NCBI GenBank assembly: GCA_014323865.1
Contig: JACONG010000010.1
Coordinates: 310,001 to 374,000 of the forward strand
DNA from: Rhodospirillales bacterium
GTDB lineage: Bacteria; Pseudomonadota; Alphaproteobacteria; SP197
Length of the DNA stretch: 64,000 bases
Direction of reading: 5' to 3'
Below are positions 1 to 8,953 of this stretch, in pieces. The notes under the pieces were generated by a model that did no database searches, was not told the origin of the DNA, and worked only from the letters and a program-made list of their open reading frames with translations. Position 1 is the first letter of the stretch; every line of letters begins with the position of its first letter. The position numbers and the translations under genes are program-made.

Positions 1-191
1 TCGGCCGCATCTGGCGCGTCAGCGAGGGCCTCGAGTACGGCATCGTCGGCGTCAACACCGGCATCATCTCGACCGAGGTCGCCCCCTTCGGCGGCGTCAA
101 GGAGTCGGGCATCGGCCGCGAGGGCAGCCACATGGGCATTGATGAGTATGTCGAAGCCAAGTACGTCTGCATTGCTGGCGTCGACAAGTGA
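1..191 (+). CDS. Aldehyde dehydrogenase, C-terminal fragment (succinate-semialdehyde dehydrogenase type)
   Basis: The reading frame enters from the left edge and ends at TGA 189-191, giving about 62 residues. The segment [20 protein letters not shown] followed by GREG and a GIDEY/EAKYV end is the typical C-terminus of NAD(P)-dependent aldehyde dehydrogenases of the GabD/succinate-semialdehyde type, which oxidise an aldehyde to a carboxylate in the cytosol. The catalytic Cys and the Rossmann fold lie outside the window, so the exact substrate cannot be judged. GabD is the best guess because of the [10 protein letters not shown] spacing, but other class I aldehyde dehydrogenases share it. Confidence 0.85.
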   Translation, partial: GRIWRVSEGLEYGIVGVNTGIISTEVAPFGGVKESGIGREGSHMGIDEYVEAKYVCIAGVDK

Positions 192-205
192 CACAGCCGC
201 CGATA

Positions 206-314
206 TGTCATCGCGGCCATGTGAGCTTGCGAACACGAGCCGGGATCTCGAAAGGCCTATGCCGATCTCTCGAGGTCCCGGCTCTCCGCCCTTTGGGTTG
301 CGGCCGGGATGACA
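206..314. repeat. REP-like palindromic element with nested inverted repeats
   Basis: The outer arms TGTCATCGCGGCC (206-218) and GGCCGGGATGACA (302-314) are inverted repeats with one mismatch, and a second long inverted repeat (237-251 with 270-284) sits inside. The same GTCATCCCGG/CCGGGATGAC core occurs at 12586-12687 and 46072-46118, so this looks like one copy of a dispersed intergenic palindromic family. It fills the gap between the aldehyde dehydrogenase and the ABC transporter. Confidence 0.5.
237..284 (+). terminator. Long hairpin downstream of the aldehyde dehydrogenase gene
   Basis: Arms 237-251 and 270-284 pair over 15 positions with one non-Watson-Crick pair and an 18-nt loop. There is no strong U-tract (a CCCTTTGGG run follows), so intrinsic termination is only probable; it may instead serve as part of the palindromic repeat. 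Confidence 0.4.
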
Positions 315-327
315 CGGTGTTTCTGGC

Positions 328-1284
328 ATGAGCGATACCTCATCCACGACCTCCGTCATTGACGTCGAGAATCTGGTTTTCGATTACCCGACGACGCGGG
401 CGCTGTGTGACGTCTCCTTCAAGGTTGCGCGCGGTTCGGTCACAGCACTGGTCGGGCCGAATGGTGCGGGCAAGACGACGCTGCTGCGCTGCATGGCGGC
501 TCTCGATACGCCCTACAGCGGACGCGTCCTGATTGACGGTACGGATGGGCATGAGGACCCGCGCACCATTCATCGCAAGATCGGCTATCTCTCGGATTCC
601 TTTGGGCTTTATGACGAGCTCACGGTGCGCCAATGTCTGCGGCATGCGGTCGCGTTACACGGGATCGGGGGAGCGGACGAGACTTCGGCCGTCGCGCGCG
701 TGGTCGGCCAACTCGATCTCGGAGAGCTCACGGAGAAGCGTGCCGGTGAGCTGTCCCGTGGGCAGCGCCAGCGGCTTGCCATCGCACAGTCGATCGTTCA
801 CAAGCCGGAGCTTGTCCTGCTCGACGAACCGGCCTCCGGCCTCGACCCCTTGGCCCGCATGGCGCTCTCGGAACTGCTTCTCGGCTTGCGCGCCGACGGC
901 ATGACGCTGATCGTGAGTTCCCACATCCTCGCCGAACTCGAAGACTACTGCACCGACGTCTTGGTGATCGACCGGGGCAGGGTGGTCGAGCATCGCGCGA
1001 TCGAATTGGCCGACGGCACGCGCTTTGTTGTCTATGCGATCGAACTGGCCGAGGCGACCGACGGCATGATCCAGCGTCTGATGGACGACAAGCGCGTCAG
1101 CGAGGTGGTGGCGACCGACGATCTCAGTATCACGTTCCGGGCGCCGCGCGATGCCGTGTTTCGCCGCGATCTCCTGCGCCGACTCGTCGGTGAGGGCATG
1201 CCGGTCACGGGCCTCTCCGAGAAGAAGCTCGGTCTGACCGACATCTATCGCGAGGTCGCCAAGAGCGACGAGGGCCAGTCATGA
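328..1284 (+). CDS. ABC transporter ATP-binding protein
   Basis: A 318-residue nucleotide-binding subunit that would power an ABC exporter at the inner membrane. Walker A GPNGAGKTT lies at residues 43-51, the signature LSRGQ at 142-146 and Walker B LVLLDEP at 162-168. After the ATPase core (to about 220) there is a roughly 95-residue C-terminal extension, as in ATPases of the NosF/CcmA-like or gliding-type ABC-2 exporters. It overlaps the following membrane protein by four bases (ATGA at 1281-1284), so the two are translationally coupled and very probably form one transporter. Substrate unknown. Confidence 0.93.
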   Translation: MSDTSSTTSVIDVENLVFDYPTTRALCDVSFKVARGSVTALVGPNGAGKTTLLRCMAALDTPYSGRVLIDGTDGHEDPRTIHRKIGYLSDSFGLYDELTVRQCLRHAVALHGIGGADETSAVARVVGQLDLGELTEKRAGELSRGQRQRLAIAQSIVHKPELVLLDEPASGLDPLARMALSELLLGLRADGMTLIVSSHILAELEDYCTDVLVIDRGRVVEHRAIELADGTRFVVYAIELAEATDGMIQRLMDDKRVSEVVATDDLSITFRAPRDAVFRRDLLRRLVGEGMPVTGLSEKKLGLTDIYREVAKSDEGQS

Positions 1285-2714
1285 GGCTCAATCCCGAACT
1301 CAGGCGTTACCTGTGGCTCGAACTGTCGCTCGGGCGTCTGCTCTTCATGCCGCTGGTCATCGGCCTCCTCGCGGCGCTGATCGGGGTCACGATCTACGAT
1401 AACGAGCTTGCCTTCGGTGGGCCGGATTTCCTCGGCACGATCGTTTGGGCCGGATTGGCCATCTACATCGTGCTCCTGCTGTTCTGGGGTGCCCGCGTCG
1501 CGGCGAGCGCCCTGGTGCGCGAGATCGCTGAACGGACATGGGACCAGCAAAGACTATCGTCCATGGACGCCTGGTCGATGACCTGGGGCAAGCTGTTCGG
1601 CAGCACGGTCTATGTCTGGTATGCGCTGGGGATCGTTCTGGCCATCGTCCTTGGCGCGACCGCGCTGCTCGAGATCTACTTCGGCGACGTCTCCGAAGAG
1701 GTCGGCGGTTCACTCAGCTCGATCTTGGCCCGCATGGCGATCGGCCTTGTTGCGCTGACCGTTCTGGTTGAGGCCACCGTGATGTTGGCAGCGATGACGG
1801 CCGTCAGCCAGCGCGAGACCGCCCGCCAGCTCGATGTCTCGATCGCCCAGATCATCGTCATCCTCTCGGCACTCTTCGCCTATATCGGTCTGCAGGATCT
1901 GGAACAGGCCAACACGATGCCTTGGTACGGCGAGACCTGGAACTCGCTAAGCTTCGTTGTCGGCTCCACCGTGATCTTCGCACTCTGGGCGGTGGTTGGG
2001 CTCTGGCGGCGCATGCGCGAGGAGTTGCAGATCCGCAACTGGCCGTTGATGTGGCCGCTCTTCGTGCTTTGGAGCGGCTTCTGGCTGGCCGGTCTTATGT
2101 GGCCCGAGGACGGCCATGACGGCATGACCGTCACAATCGTCGTCATGACCGTCACGGTGCTGGTCTCGACCTATGTGCCGGCCGCCCTCGAACGTATGGA
2201 TCCCGTTCGCCTGCGCCGTCTGTTCGCTGCGCGCGACCTTTCTTCTGTGCTGCGCGACGCACCGATCTGGGTGGTCGGACATATCCTGGCTCTAGTCGGG
2301 GTCGTGATCTCGGTCGTCATGCTGCTCGGCATCGAGATGTCCGACGACAGTGCGCTCGCGGCCCTTGCCGAAGAGATCGACCTGCCGAGCCTCGCCGCGA
2401 TGTCGCTGGTCTCGGCCTATTTCTTCGTGACTCGCGACCTGCTGCTTCTGATCTTCACCTGGCTCGGCAAGCGTCCGCGCCGCGCCTTCGCCACCTGGCT
2501 GATCTGGATGGCCCTGCTCTATAGCCTGATCCCGACCCTGGTGTCGCTCTCCGGCGGTTATCAGCTGCTGCCCGCCTTCGTGCCGATCTGGGACGTGCCC
2601 TTCGTCGACCTCGCCGTCCCGCCCGCGCTCTGGCCGCTGGGCGAGGTCGTCCTTGTCGGGCTGTTGCTGCGCTGGCGCTGGCGTCGCTTCAGGGCGTCGG
2701 CGGTGTCGGGGTAA
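1281..2714 (+). CDS. ABC-2 type transporter, multi-spanning permease subunit
   Basis: A 477-residue very hydrophobic protein with roughly ten to twelve predicted membrane segments, for example around residues 15-35, 45-65, 105-130, 145-170 and 180-205. Polar loops such as the ERTWDQQR stretch in the first cytoplasmic loop (about residues 83-90) are typical of ABC-2 permeases. It starts inside the stop codon of the ATPase gene, so it is the obvious partner. No signal for a particular substrate is visible. It could be described as a NosY-like permease, but no copper or nitrous-oxide genes are nearby. Confidence 0.8.
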   Translation: MRLNPELRRYLWLELSLGRLLFMPLVIGLLAALIGVTIYDNELAFGGPDFLGTIVWAGLAIYIVLLLFWGARVAASALVREIAERTWDQQRLSSMDAWSMTWGKLFGSTVYVWYALGIVLAIVLGATALLEIYFGDVSEEVGGSLSSILARMAIGLVALTVLVEATVMLAAMTAVSQRETARQLDVSIAQIIVILSALFAYIGLQDLEQANTMPWYGETWNSLSFVVGSTVIFALWAVVGLWRRMREELQIRNWPLMWPLFVLWSGFWLAGLMWPEDGHDGMTVTIVVMTVTVLVSTYVPAALERMDPVRLRRLFAARDLSSVLRDAPIWVVGHILALVGVVISVVMLLGIEMSDDSALAALAEEIDLPSLAAMSLVSAYFFVTRDLLLLIFTWLGKRPRRAFATWLIWMALLYSLIPTLVSLSGGYQLLPAFVPIWDVPFVDLAVPPALWPLGEVVLVGLLLRWRWRRFRASAVSG

Positions 2715-2717
2715 GCC

Positions 2718-3956
2718 ATGGGTGATCTCGCCGAACGCTGCCTCACGAACATCGCGGCGCGCGAGGGCGAGGTCAGAGCGTTTACCGAGACCGGATTTGA
2801 TCCCGATCGCGTGACAGCGGATCTGGCCGCACTCGAAACCCGCTGGCCCGATCGCGACGATCGGCCGCCGTTGTTCGGCACCCCCGTTGGCGTCAAGGAC
2901 ATCATCCGCGTTGCGGATCGTGAGATCCGGTGTGGGTCCAGACTGCCGCCGGAACGTTTCGCGGGGCCGGAGGCTGCCGTGGTCACCAGGCTCAAGGCTG
3001 CCGGCGCGGTCGTCATGGGGATGACCGTGACGACCGAGTTCGCCGCCTGGGCACCGGGGCCGACACGCAATCCGCTGAACCTCGCCCACACCCCCGGCGG
3101 CTCATCGAGCGGCTCGGCGGCCGGCACCGGGGCCGGCTTCTTCGCTCTGGCCCTCGGAAGCCAGACAGCCGGCTCGGTCATTCGTCCGGCGGCGTTTTGC
3201 GGCGTGATCGGCGTCAAGGCGAGCTTCGGACGTATCGACCGCGAAGGCATGCTGCCCTATGCCGACAGTCTCGATCACCTGGGACTCTTCGCTGACAGCC
3301 TCGATCGCGCCGAGGCGGCGCTGTCGGTGATCTGCGACGGTTGGACCGGCCCGCCGTCCGCTGCTCCCCGACCCATGACGATCGGTGTGCCCGACGATGG
3401 CTTTCTGTCTCTCGTGGACGATGCGGGACAGGCGGTTTTCAGCGATACGCTCGATCGTGTCGCGTTCGCCGGCCACCATATCGTTGCTGCGCCCCTGTTT
3501 ACGAACCACAGGGCTATCGCCGCCGCCGTCAGCGGCATCTCAAGCTACGAGATGTTGCCGTTGCACCGGCCTCTGGTCGCAGAGCACCGCGATCTCTATC
3601 GGGCCGAGACGCTCGCCGAGTTCGATGCCGGCATGGCGATGGGCGAGGGCGATTACCAACCGCTCCGCGCCTTCCAACGGCACGTCCGCGACGAGGTGGC
3701 GGCGCTCACCGATGACCTTGGTGTTGACCTCTGGCTGACACCCTCGGCCCGCGGACGCGCGCCTGAAGGGATCGGCGTTACGGGTGATCCCGCCATGAAC
3801 GCGCCCTGGACCTTCGTCGGCTGGCCCGTCGTGACTCTGCCGTGCGCCTCCGATGGCGATGGACTCGCCTATGGGATGAGCGCAGTCGCCCGGCCCGGCC
3901 AGGACGAGCGGCTGCTCGCGGCATGTCGGGCGCTGGAGCCCGCCATCAGGCCCTGA
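2718..3956 (+). CDS. Amidase-signature family hydrolase
   Basis: A 412-residue amidase-signature enzyme (the GatA/AtzF fold) that hydrolyses an amide bond in the cytosol. The Ser-cisSer-Lys triad is visible: Lys60 in GVKD, the Ser129/130 pair in the GGSSSGS loop, and nucleophile Ser153 in GSQTAGSVIRP. It begins three bases after the permease stop codon, so it probably belongs to the same transcript as the ABC transporter; a role in hydrolysing an imported or exported amide is only inference. It is shorter than GatA (about 480-490) and no gatB/gatC is adjacent, so it is not the tRNA amidotransferase. Confidence 0.88.
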   Translation: MGDLAERCLTNIAAREGEVRAFTETGFDPDRVTADLAALETRWPDRDDRPPLFGTPVGVKDIIRVADREIRCGSRLPPERFAGPEAAVVTRLKAAGAVVMGMTVTTEFAAWAPGPTRNPLNLAHTPGGSSSGSAAGTGAGFFALALGSQTAGSVIRPAAFCGVIGVKASFGRIDREGMLPYADSLDHLGLFADSLDRAEAALSVICDGWTGPPSAAPRPMTIGVPDDGFLSLVDDAGQAVFSDTLDRVAFAGHHIVAAPLFTNHRAIAAAVSGISSYEMLPLHRPLVAEHRDLYRAETLAEFDAGMAMGEGDYQPLRAFQRHVRDEVAALTDDLGVDLWLTPSARGRAPEGIGVTGDPAMNAPWTFVGWPVVTLPCASDGDGLAYGMSAVARPGQDERLLAACRALEPAIRP

Positions 3957-3959
3957 CGA

Positions 3960-4034
3960 TCAGTAGCGCACCGGTGTGGCGTGCCAGCCTTCGTCGTGTT
4001 TCTGCCAGTACGCGCCGTGGATGCGCCGGCTCAC
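3960..4034 (-). CDS. Very small ORF coupled to the 4031-4120 ORF (24 aa)
   Basis: Starting at GTG 4034 this frame encodes 24 residues with an aromatic, His-rich composition (RRIHGAYWQKHDEGWHA core) and ends at TGA 3960-3962. Its GTG overlaps the stop of the upstream tiny ORF in a GTGA arrangement. Either the two are coupled micro-proteins, or a single short gene of about 53 codons has suffered a frameshift at about 4032. No family recognised. Confidence 0.25.
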   Translation of the reverse strand: MSRRIHGAYWQKHDEGWHATPVRY

Positions 4035-4120
4035 GGCACGTAGTCGCCGTCGCACCAGGCGGCCCCGTCAGGCCAGATAGCGGTCACCGGATCCGCAGGT
4101 TTCTCGGCAGCTGCCATCAT
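4031..4120 (-). CDS. Very small ORF with a strong ribosome-binding site (29 aa)
   Basis: The sequence GGAGAGGAA directly precedes tandem ATG codons (4120-4118 and 4117-4115), an unusually good ribosome-binding site for so short a frame. The peptide begins MMAAAEKPADPVTAIWP and continues DGAAWCDGDYVP before TGA. The WCDGDYVP end resembles the N-terminal strand of fold-type IV aminotransferases, but nothing of that enzyme follows, so this could be a truncated remnant as easily as a micro-protein. Confidence 0.3.
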   Translation of the reverse strand: MMAAAEKPADPVTAIWPDGAAWCDGDYVP

Positions 4121-4170
4121 TTCCTCTCCAGGATCGGGCGAAATGATAGTCCCCGTCACGCGCCTTCGCT

Positions 4171-4371
4171 ATGGTTGCGGCCATGGATGTGCACCGCTCG
4201 AAACGTGTTATCTTCGCGGCCCTCATCGGCAACTCGCTGATTGCGGTCACAAGGTTCACCGCGGCGGCTTGTACCGGTAGTTCCGCGATGCTCAGCGAGG
4301 GCGTGCATTCGCTGGTCGACAACGGAAACCAGGGCCTCATCCTCTACGGCCTGAAACGCTCGTTCAGGCCG
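4171..4371 (+). pseudogene. Cation diffusion facilitator (CDF) family transporter, N-terminal remnant
   Basis: The first about 67 residues match the start of CDF-family metal/proton antiporters: a first membrane helix (AALIGNSLIAVTRFTAAA), then TGSSAMLSEGVHSLVDNGNQ and GLILYGLKRS. This is the conserved TM1-TM2 region with the Ser-Glu/His-Asp pattern of the metal site. The frame then departs into unrelated sequence at about 4372 and the remaining five helices are missing. It is joined directly to the C-terminal part of a glyoxalase-fold gene, so a deletion fused two genes. The fragment cannot form a transporter. Confidence 0.8.
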
Positions 4372-4630
4372 GCGGCACCGGCCACACCGGCCACACCGGC
4401 CACACCGTCTGGGGCTCATTTCGGCAGGAAACCGACTATCCCGTGCCTTCGACCGGGGATCCGATGCTTGATCTCAGGGTCGTCGGCCTCGACGATCTCC
4501 TCGCCAGGGTGCGGGACTCCGGCGTCGAGGTTGGCGATGATATCGATGAACTGCCCTGTGGCCGCTTCGGTTGGTTCATCGACCCTGAAGGCAACAGGGT
4601 CGAACTCCGGGAACCGACCGAGACCGCACC
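4372..4630 (+). pseudogene. VOC/glyoxalase-fold protein, C-terminal remnant
   Basis: In the frame containing GTG 4443, the residues VWGSFRQETDYPVPSTGDPM, then LDLRVVGLDDLLARVRDSGV and [19 protein letters not shown] are the second half of a vicinal-oxygen-chelate (glyoxalase/bleomycin-resistance) domain, including the final metal-ligand Glu (NRVEL). The first half is absent; upstream in this frame come short Gly-His-Thr repeats and then the CDF fragment. The frame has no stop after the domain and runs through the start of gor to 5075, so the original stop is lost too. Non-functional remnant. Confidence 0.75.
4377..4407. repeat. 9-bp tandem repeat (ACCGGCCAC x3.4) at the gene-fusion junction
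   Basis: Three perfect head-to-tail copies of ACCGGCCAC occupy 4377-4403, with a partial fourth copy. It lies at the point where the CDF remnant meets the glyoxalase remnant, so slippage or recombination here may have been part of the deletion. Confidence 0.85.
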
Positions 4631-4654
4631 ATGTCAGGCCCAACCGCCGCACCT

Positions 4655-4660
4655 GGAGGA
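4655..4660 (+). promoter_or_regulatory. Ribosome-binding site that sets the gor start
   Basis: GGAGGA lies six bases before GTG 4667. This favours GTG 4667 (protein beginning [10 protein letters not shown]) over the in-frame ATG 4631, which has no comparable site and would add 12 residues absent from the family. Confidence 0.7.
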
Positions 4661-4666
4661 TCAGAC

Positions 4667-6046
4667 GTGTTCGCGTACGACTACGATCTCTTTGTCATCG
4701 GAGGCGGATCGGGCGGTGTGCGCGCCGCGCGCTTTTCCGCCGCTCTGGGCGCGCGTGTGGCAATCGCCGAGGAACGCTATTGGGGTGGAACCTGCGTCAA
4801 CGTCGGCTGTGTGCCCAAGAAGCTCTTCAGTTACGCCGCGCACTACGCGGAAGACTTTCACGATGCACGGAACTTCGGCTGGACCGTGGGCGAGCCGAGC
4901 TTCGACTGGCCGACCTTGCGCGACAACAAGACTGCCGAGATCGAGCGCCTCAATGGCATCTACGACCGCATGCTGCGCGCCGCGGGCGTCGACCTTATGT
5001 GGGGGTGCGCCCGCGTGGTCGATCCCCACACCGTCGAGATCAACGGCGCGCGCCATTCGGCCGCCAACATCCTGATCGCCGTGGGCGGCTGGCCGCACGT
5101 GCCCGATATTCCGGGCAAGGAGCACGTCATCACCTCGAACGAGGCGTTCTTCCTCGAGGACCTGCCCAGGGAGATCGTGATTGTGGGCGGCGGCTACATC
5201 GCCGTCGAGTTCGCCGGTATCTTTCACGGGCTCGGTGTGAAGGTGACGCAGCTCTATCGCGGTCCGCACTTCCTGCGCGGCTTCGATGACGATATCCGCG
5301 AGCACCTTGCCGTCGAGATGCGCAAGAAGGGGATCGACCTCTGCTTCAACTGCAACATCGACATGATCGAGAAGACGGGTGATCGCCTGGTGGCCGACCT
5401 CGACGACGGCCGCCAGATCGAAACCGGGATGATCATGTATGCGACCGGTCGCTGCCCCGCCACGCGCGAGATCGGCCTCCAGGAGGCCGGCGTCACGCTC
5501 AACGAAAACGGGACCATCCCTGTCGATGACCGCTTCCGTTCGAACGTGCCCTCGATCCTGGCACTGGGTGATGTCCTCGGCCGCATCGAGTTGACGCCGG
5601 TCGCCACGACGGAAGGCATGGCGATCGCCAAGACACTGTTCGGCAGTGAAGCCACCACGGTCGACTACGACAACGTGCCCTCGGCCGTCTTCAGCCAGCC
5701 GCCGATCGGCACCGTGGGACTGACAGAGGCGCAGGCCCGGGAGATCCATCGCGACGATGTCGATGTCTATCTCTCGGAGTTTCGCCCGCTGAAGCACACG
5801 ATTTCGCTCAACGAAGAACGCACGCTGATGAAGCTCGTCGTGGTGCGCAGCACGGATGTGGTCATCGGCGTCCACATGGTTGGACCCGAGGCAGGTGAGA
5901 TGGTCCAGGGCTTTGCCGTTGCGTTGAAGGCCGGTGCGACCAAGGCCGTTTTCGATTCTACCGTTGGCATCCATCCCACCAGCGCCGAGGAGTTCGTCAC
6001 CATGCGCGAGGTCACGCGCAGCGGTGCGAAGGAGGCTCATGAATAG
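4667..6046 (+). CDS. gor: Glutathione-disulfide reductase
   Basis: A 459-residue flavoprotein that reduces glutathione disulfide with NADPH in the cytosol. The FAD-binding loop IGGGSGG lies at residues 11-17, followed by the redox-active pair Cys43 and Cys48 in [14 protein letters not shown] second dinucleotide fold ([12 protein letters not shown]) binds NADPH, and the catalytic His is in [11 protein letters not shown] near the C-terminus. The FAYDYDLF opening and the Arg-containing [11 protein letters not shown] loop after the second fold indicate glutathione/NADPH specificity rather than lipoamide. The GTG start is chosen by the GGAGGA site. Upstream is the CDF/glyoxalase scar, so the gene probably acquired new upstream sequence. 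Confidence 0.93.
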   Translation: MFAYDYDLFVIGGGSGGVRAARFSAALGARVAIAEERYWGGTCVNVGCVPKKLFSYAAHYAEDFHDARNFGWTVGEPSFDWPTLRDNKTAEIERLNGIYDRMLRAAGVDLMWGCARVVDPHTVEINGARHSAANILIAVGGWPHVPDIPGKEHVITSNEAFFLEDLPREIVIVGGGYIAVEFAGIFHGLGVKVTQLYRGPHFLRGFDDDIREHLAVEMRKKGIDLCFNCNIDMIEKTGDRLVADLDDGRQIETGMIMYATGRCPATREIGLQEAGVTLNENGTIPVDDRFRSNVPSILALGDVLGRIELTPVATTEGMAIAKTLFGSEATTVDYDNVPSAVFSQPPIGTVGLTEAQAREIHRDDVDVYLSEFRPLKHTISLNEERTLMKLVVVRSTDVVIGVHMVGPEAGEMVQGFAVALKAGATKAVFDSTVGIHPTSAEEFVTMREVTRSGAKEAHE

Positions 6047-6201
6047 GTTTCGTCAGGTCTTTCGCAGCACTTTCATGAGCGCCATGACGTGCTCAGCGCC
6101 GTGTCCGGTGTCGTCCGATTGCCTGCCTTAATGCCACGGTTTTACTGGAAAATCCGGGCTTCGGGCGGTATAGAGACCGGCTCCCCATCCTGGGGATAAC
6201 T

Positions 6202-6221
6202 TTGGAGGCTTCACCGGCCTC
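6202..6221 (+). other. Small hairpin in the aroG leader region
   Basis: GGAGGC and GCCTCC form a perfect 6-bp inverted repeat with a short loop, about 65 bases before the DAHP synthase start. There is no U-tract, so it is not an obvious terminator; it could be a leader structure. Confidence 0.3.
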
Positions 6222-6286
6222 CTGCCACCACACCAGGGACAGGGGCCGTGAGGACGGCTACCGGGAACGACAAGAGGACTGAGATC

Positions 6287-7666
6287 ATGGCCGCAAAATG
6301 GACCCCGACAGCTTGGCGTGACCGACCCGTTCAGCAGGCTCCGTCCTACCCGGACGAGGTGGTCTTGAAGGAGGTCGAAGCCCAGCTTTCGACCGCCCCG
6401 CCGCTTGTGTTTGCGGGGGAAGTGCGCAGTTTGAAGCAATCGTTGGCCGACGTGGCCGAGGGCAAAGCCTTCCTGCTTCAGGGCGGGGACTGTGCCGAGA
6501 GCTTTGCCGAGTTTCACCCGGACAACATCCGCGACACCTTCAAGGTGCTGCTGCAGATGGCCGTCGTGCTGACGTTCGGCTCGGCCTGCCCAGTCGTGAA
6601 GGTTGGCCGCATGGCCGGGCAGTTTGCCAAGCCGCGTTCGTCTGACGTTGAAACGCAGGGCGACGCATCCTTGCCGAGCTACCGGGGCGACATCATCAAC
6701 GGCATCGAGTTTGACGAACATGCCCGGACGCCGGACCCGCAGCGCATCCTGCGTGCCTACCATCAGGCCGCTTCGACGCTGAACCTGTTGCGGGCTTTCG
6801 CGCAAGGCGGGTTCGCCGACCTGCACCGGGTGTCAAGCTGGAACAACGCCTTCGTCGCCGACAACGCTCATGGCCGCCAGTACAGCGCAATGGCCGAACG
6901 CATTCATGAGTCGCTTGCCTTCATGGAAGCCTGCGGCTTGTCGCCCGACAACGTGCCGCAGATGCGGGAGACCGCGTTTTACACTTCGCACGAGGCGCTG
7001 TTGCTGAACTACGAACAGGCGATGACCCGCGTCGATTCGACAACCGGCGACTGGTACGACACCTCAGCCCACATGCTTTGGGTCGGCGACCGGACCCGCC
7101 AGCACGATCATGCACATGTCGAGTTTCTGCGCGGTGTGAAGAACCCCATCGGCATCAAGTGCGGGCCGTCGCTCGATGCGGAAGAACTGCTTCGTCTGAT
7201 CGACATCCTGAACCCGGCCAACGAACCGGGCCGCATCACGCTGATCACGCGCATGGGTGTCGGCAGGGTCGAAGACGGGTTGTCGCCGTTGATCCGGGCC
7301 GTCACCCGCGAAGGGCGCAGCGTCGTGTGGTCCTGCGACCCCATGCACGGCAACACGATCAAGGCATCGACCGGGTTCAAGACCCGTCCGTTCGCCCGCA
7401 TTCTGGCCGAGGTGAAGAGCTTCTTCGCGGTGCATCGCGCCGAAGGCACTCACGCGGGCGGTGTTCATTTCGAGATGACCGGGCAGAACGTGACCGAATG
7501 TCTGGGCGGTGCGCAGGCGATCAGCGACGAAGACCTCGCAAGCCGCTACCACACACATTGCGACCCGCGTCTCAATGCGAGCCAGGCGCTTGAACTCGCT
7601 TTCCTGATTGCCGAGCAGCTTCGTGACGAGCGCGGCGAAACGATCAAGGTGGCCGCGGCGCAGTAA
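6287..7666 (+). CDS. aroG: Class II 3-deoxy-7-phosphoheptulonate synthase (DAHP synthase)
   Basis: A 459-residue type II (plant-like) DAHP synthase that condenses phosphoenolpyruvate and erythrose 4-phosphate in the first step of the shikimate pathway. Diagnostic segments are [12 protein letters not shown], then [30 protein letters not shown] and [13 protein letters not shown], with HTHCDPRLN near the end; the metal-binding Cys is in GGDC. ATG 6287 ([10 protein letters not shown]) is preferred to the upstream in-frame GTG 6248 because family members start there and AAGAGGA lies 8 bases before it. It appears monocistronic. Confidence 0.93.
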   Translation: MAAKWTPTAWRDRPVQQAPSYPDEVVLKEVEAQLSTAPPLVFAGEVRSLKQSLADVAEGKAFLLQGGDCAESFAEFHPDNIRDTFKVLLQMAVVLTFGSACPVVKVGRMAGQFAKPRSSDVETQGDASLPSYRGDIINGIEFDEHARTPDPQRILRAYHQAASTLNLLRAFAQGGFADLHRVSSWNNAFVADNAHGRQYSAMAERIHESLAFMEACGLSPDNVPQMRETAFYTSHEALLLNYEQAMTRVDSTTGDWYDTSAHMLWVGDRTRQHDHAHVEFLRGVKNPIGIKCGPSLDAEELLRLIDILNPANEPGRITLITRMGVGRVEDGLSPLIRAVTREGRSVVWSCDPMHGNTIKASTGFKTRPFARILAEVKSFFAVHRAEGTHAGGVHFEMTGQNVTECLGGAQAISDEDLASRYHTHCDPRLNASQALELAFLIAEQLRDERGETIKVAAAQ

Positions 7667-7740
7667 CGACATCAACCCCCACCCCGGCCCCTCCCGGTTC
7701 CGTGAGGACAGCATCCGTGAGGACAGCAAAGGAATGTCCG

Positions 7741-8892
7741 ATGGCTGAGAGCGATCCGTCCCAGGGCAACGAGGCCTGGCCGCGCGAGGCCGATGTCGGG
7801 CTCTGGACCGACGTCTACCTCAACCGCACCAGGACCACGGTGGCGGCGTTCGGCGACTGCGAGGTGACCTACGCCGTCTTCATGCGCCGGCCCGTGGTCT
7901 GCGCGCCGCGCCTGCTGGTTGAGTGGGTCAATGCGATGGCGGCGACCCGTGGCGTCGAGATCGGCATCGAGCTGCAGTTCAACGAGGGCCAGTGGGTCGG
8001 CGCGGGCGAACCGATCGTTTACATCACCGGCCCATTCGTCGCGCTGGTCGATCTCGAAACGCTCTTCCTGCAGAAGCTGGGCCCGGCATGTGTCGCCGCC
8101 CACAACGCCTACACGATGTGCGTCGACCTGCCAGACACCGCATTCCTCGCCATGGATGCGCGTCACTGCGCCGGCACCGAGATGGCCGAGATGATGGCCT
8201 ATGCTGCCTCTGTCGGTTCGGACCGCGCCCGGCGCAAGGCCAACGCCAGGGGCTTCATCGGTAACGCCACGGACGCCACCGCGCACTACTTCGGCAACGA
8301 GAAGGGGTTTGGCACCATGCCGCATGCCCTGATCGGCTATGCCGGGAGCACCGTACGCGCGGCCGAGATGTTCCGTCAGGCCAACCCGAATGTGCTGATG
8401 ACCGTGCTGGTTGACTATTTCGGCCTCGAGATCACCGATGCGCTGGCCGTCTGCCGGCGCTTCCCCGATCTTGCAGCGGCGGGCGAACTCTCGGTCCGCC
8501 TCGACACCGGCGGCGGCCGTTTCATCGAGGGACTCGACCCGCCCGGCAGCTACGCCGTGCTCGAACGCAACGAGCCCGACGCCATCCGTGGTTATCGCTC
8601 GGAGACCGAACTGCGCTACCTGATCGGCACCGGCGTCTCGGCCGCGGGCATCTGGCACATGCGCGAACAGCTCGACAACGCCGGCTTCGACAAGGTGAAG
8701 ATCGTCGCCTCGTCCGGCTTCGCGCCGGCGAAGTGCAAGGTCATGGCCGTCGCCAAGGCTCCCATCGACGTCATCGGCACCGGCAGCTATCTGCCCGACA
8801 CCTGGTCGGAAACCTACGCCACCGCCGACATCGTCGCCTACGACGGCAACCCGCGCGTCAAGGTCGGAAGAGAGTTCCTGCTGAGGAGTTAG
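7741..8892 (+). CDS. Nicotinate phosphoribosyltransferase-like protein
   Basis: A 383-residue member of the nicotinate/nicotinamide phosphoribosyltransferase fold, which joins a nicotinic-type base to PRPP in NAD salvage. Segments consistent with the fold are MDARHCAGTEMAE, then ARGFIGNATDAT and GTMPHALIGYAG, which forms the substrate tunnel with its central His, followed by VRLDTGG, KIVASSGF and GTGSYLPD toward the phosphate-binding end. ATG 7741 is preferred to upstream ATG/GTG codons, with AAAGGA seven bases before it. The upstream leader contains a 15-bp direct repeat (CCGTGAGGACAGCA twice). It could alternatively be a paralogue with another base substrate. Confidence 0.82.
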   Translation: MAESDPSQGNEAWPREADVGLWTDVYLNRTRTTVAAFGDCEVTYAVFMRRPVVCAPRLLVEWVNAMAATRGVEIGIELQFNEGQWVGAGEPIVYITGPFVALVDLETLFLQKLGPACVAAHNAYTMCVDLPDTAFLAMDARHCAGTEMAEMMAYAASVGSDRARRKANARGFIGNATDATAHYFGNEKGFGTMPHALIGYAGSTVRAAEMFRQANPNVLMTVLVDYFGLEITDALAVCRRFPDLAAAGELSVRLDTGGGRFIEGLDPPGSYAVLERNEPDAIRGYRSETELRYLIGTGVSAAGIWHMREQLDNAGFDKVKIVASSGFAPAKCKVMAVAKAPIDVIGTGSYLPDTWSETYATADIVAYDGNPRVKVGREFLLRS

Positions 8893-8953
8893 CTCCTTCG
8901 CGTTGCGTTGACGGGGCAATCGGCTAAAATCCGGCAAAAGAGTAGGTCGGACG

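Noticed and set aside
4631-4666. ATG 4631 as the gor start
   Set aside because: The extra 12 residues are not typical of glutathione reductases and there is no ribosome site; GTG 4667 has GGAGGA at ideal spacing.
6039-6131. Short ORF overlapping the gor end (starts MNRFRQVF)
   Set aside because: About 30 codons, no ribosome site and no family resemblance; arises from a shifted frame at the gor stop.
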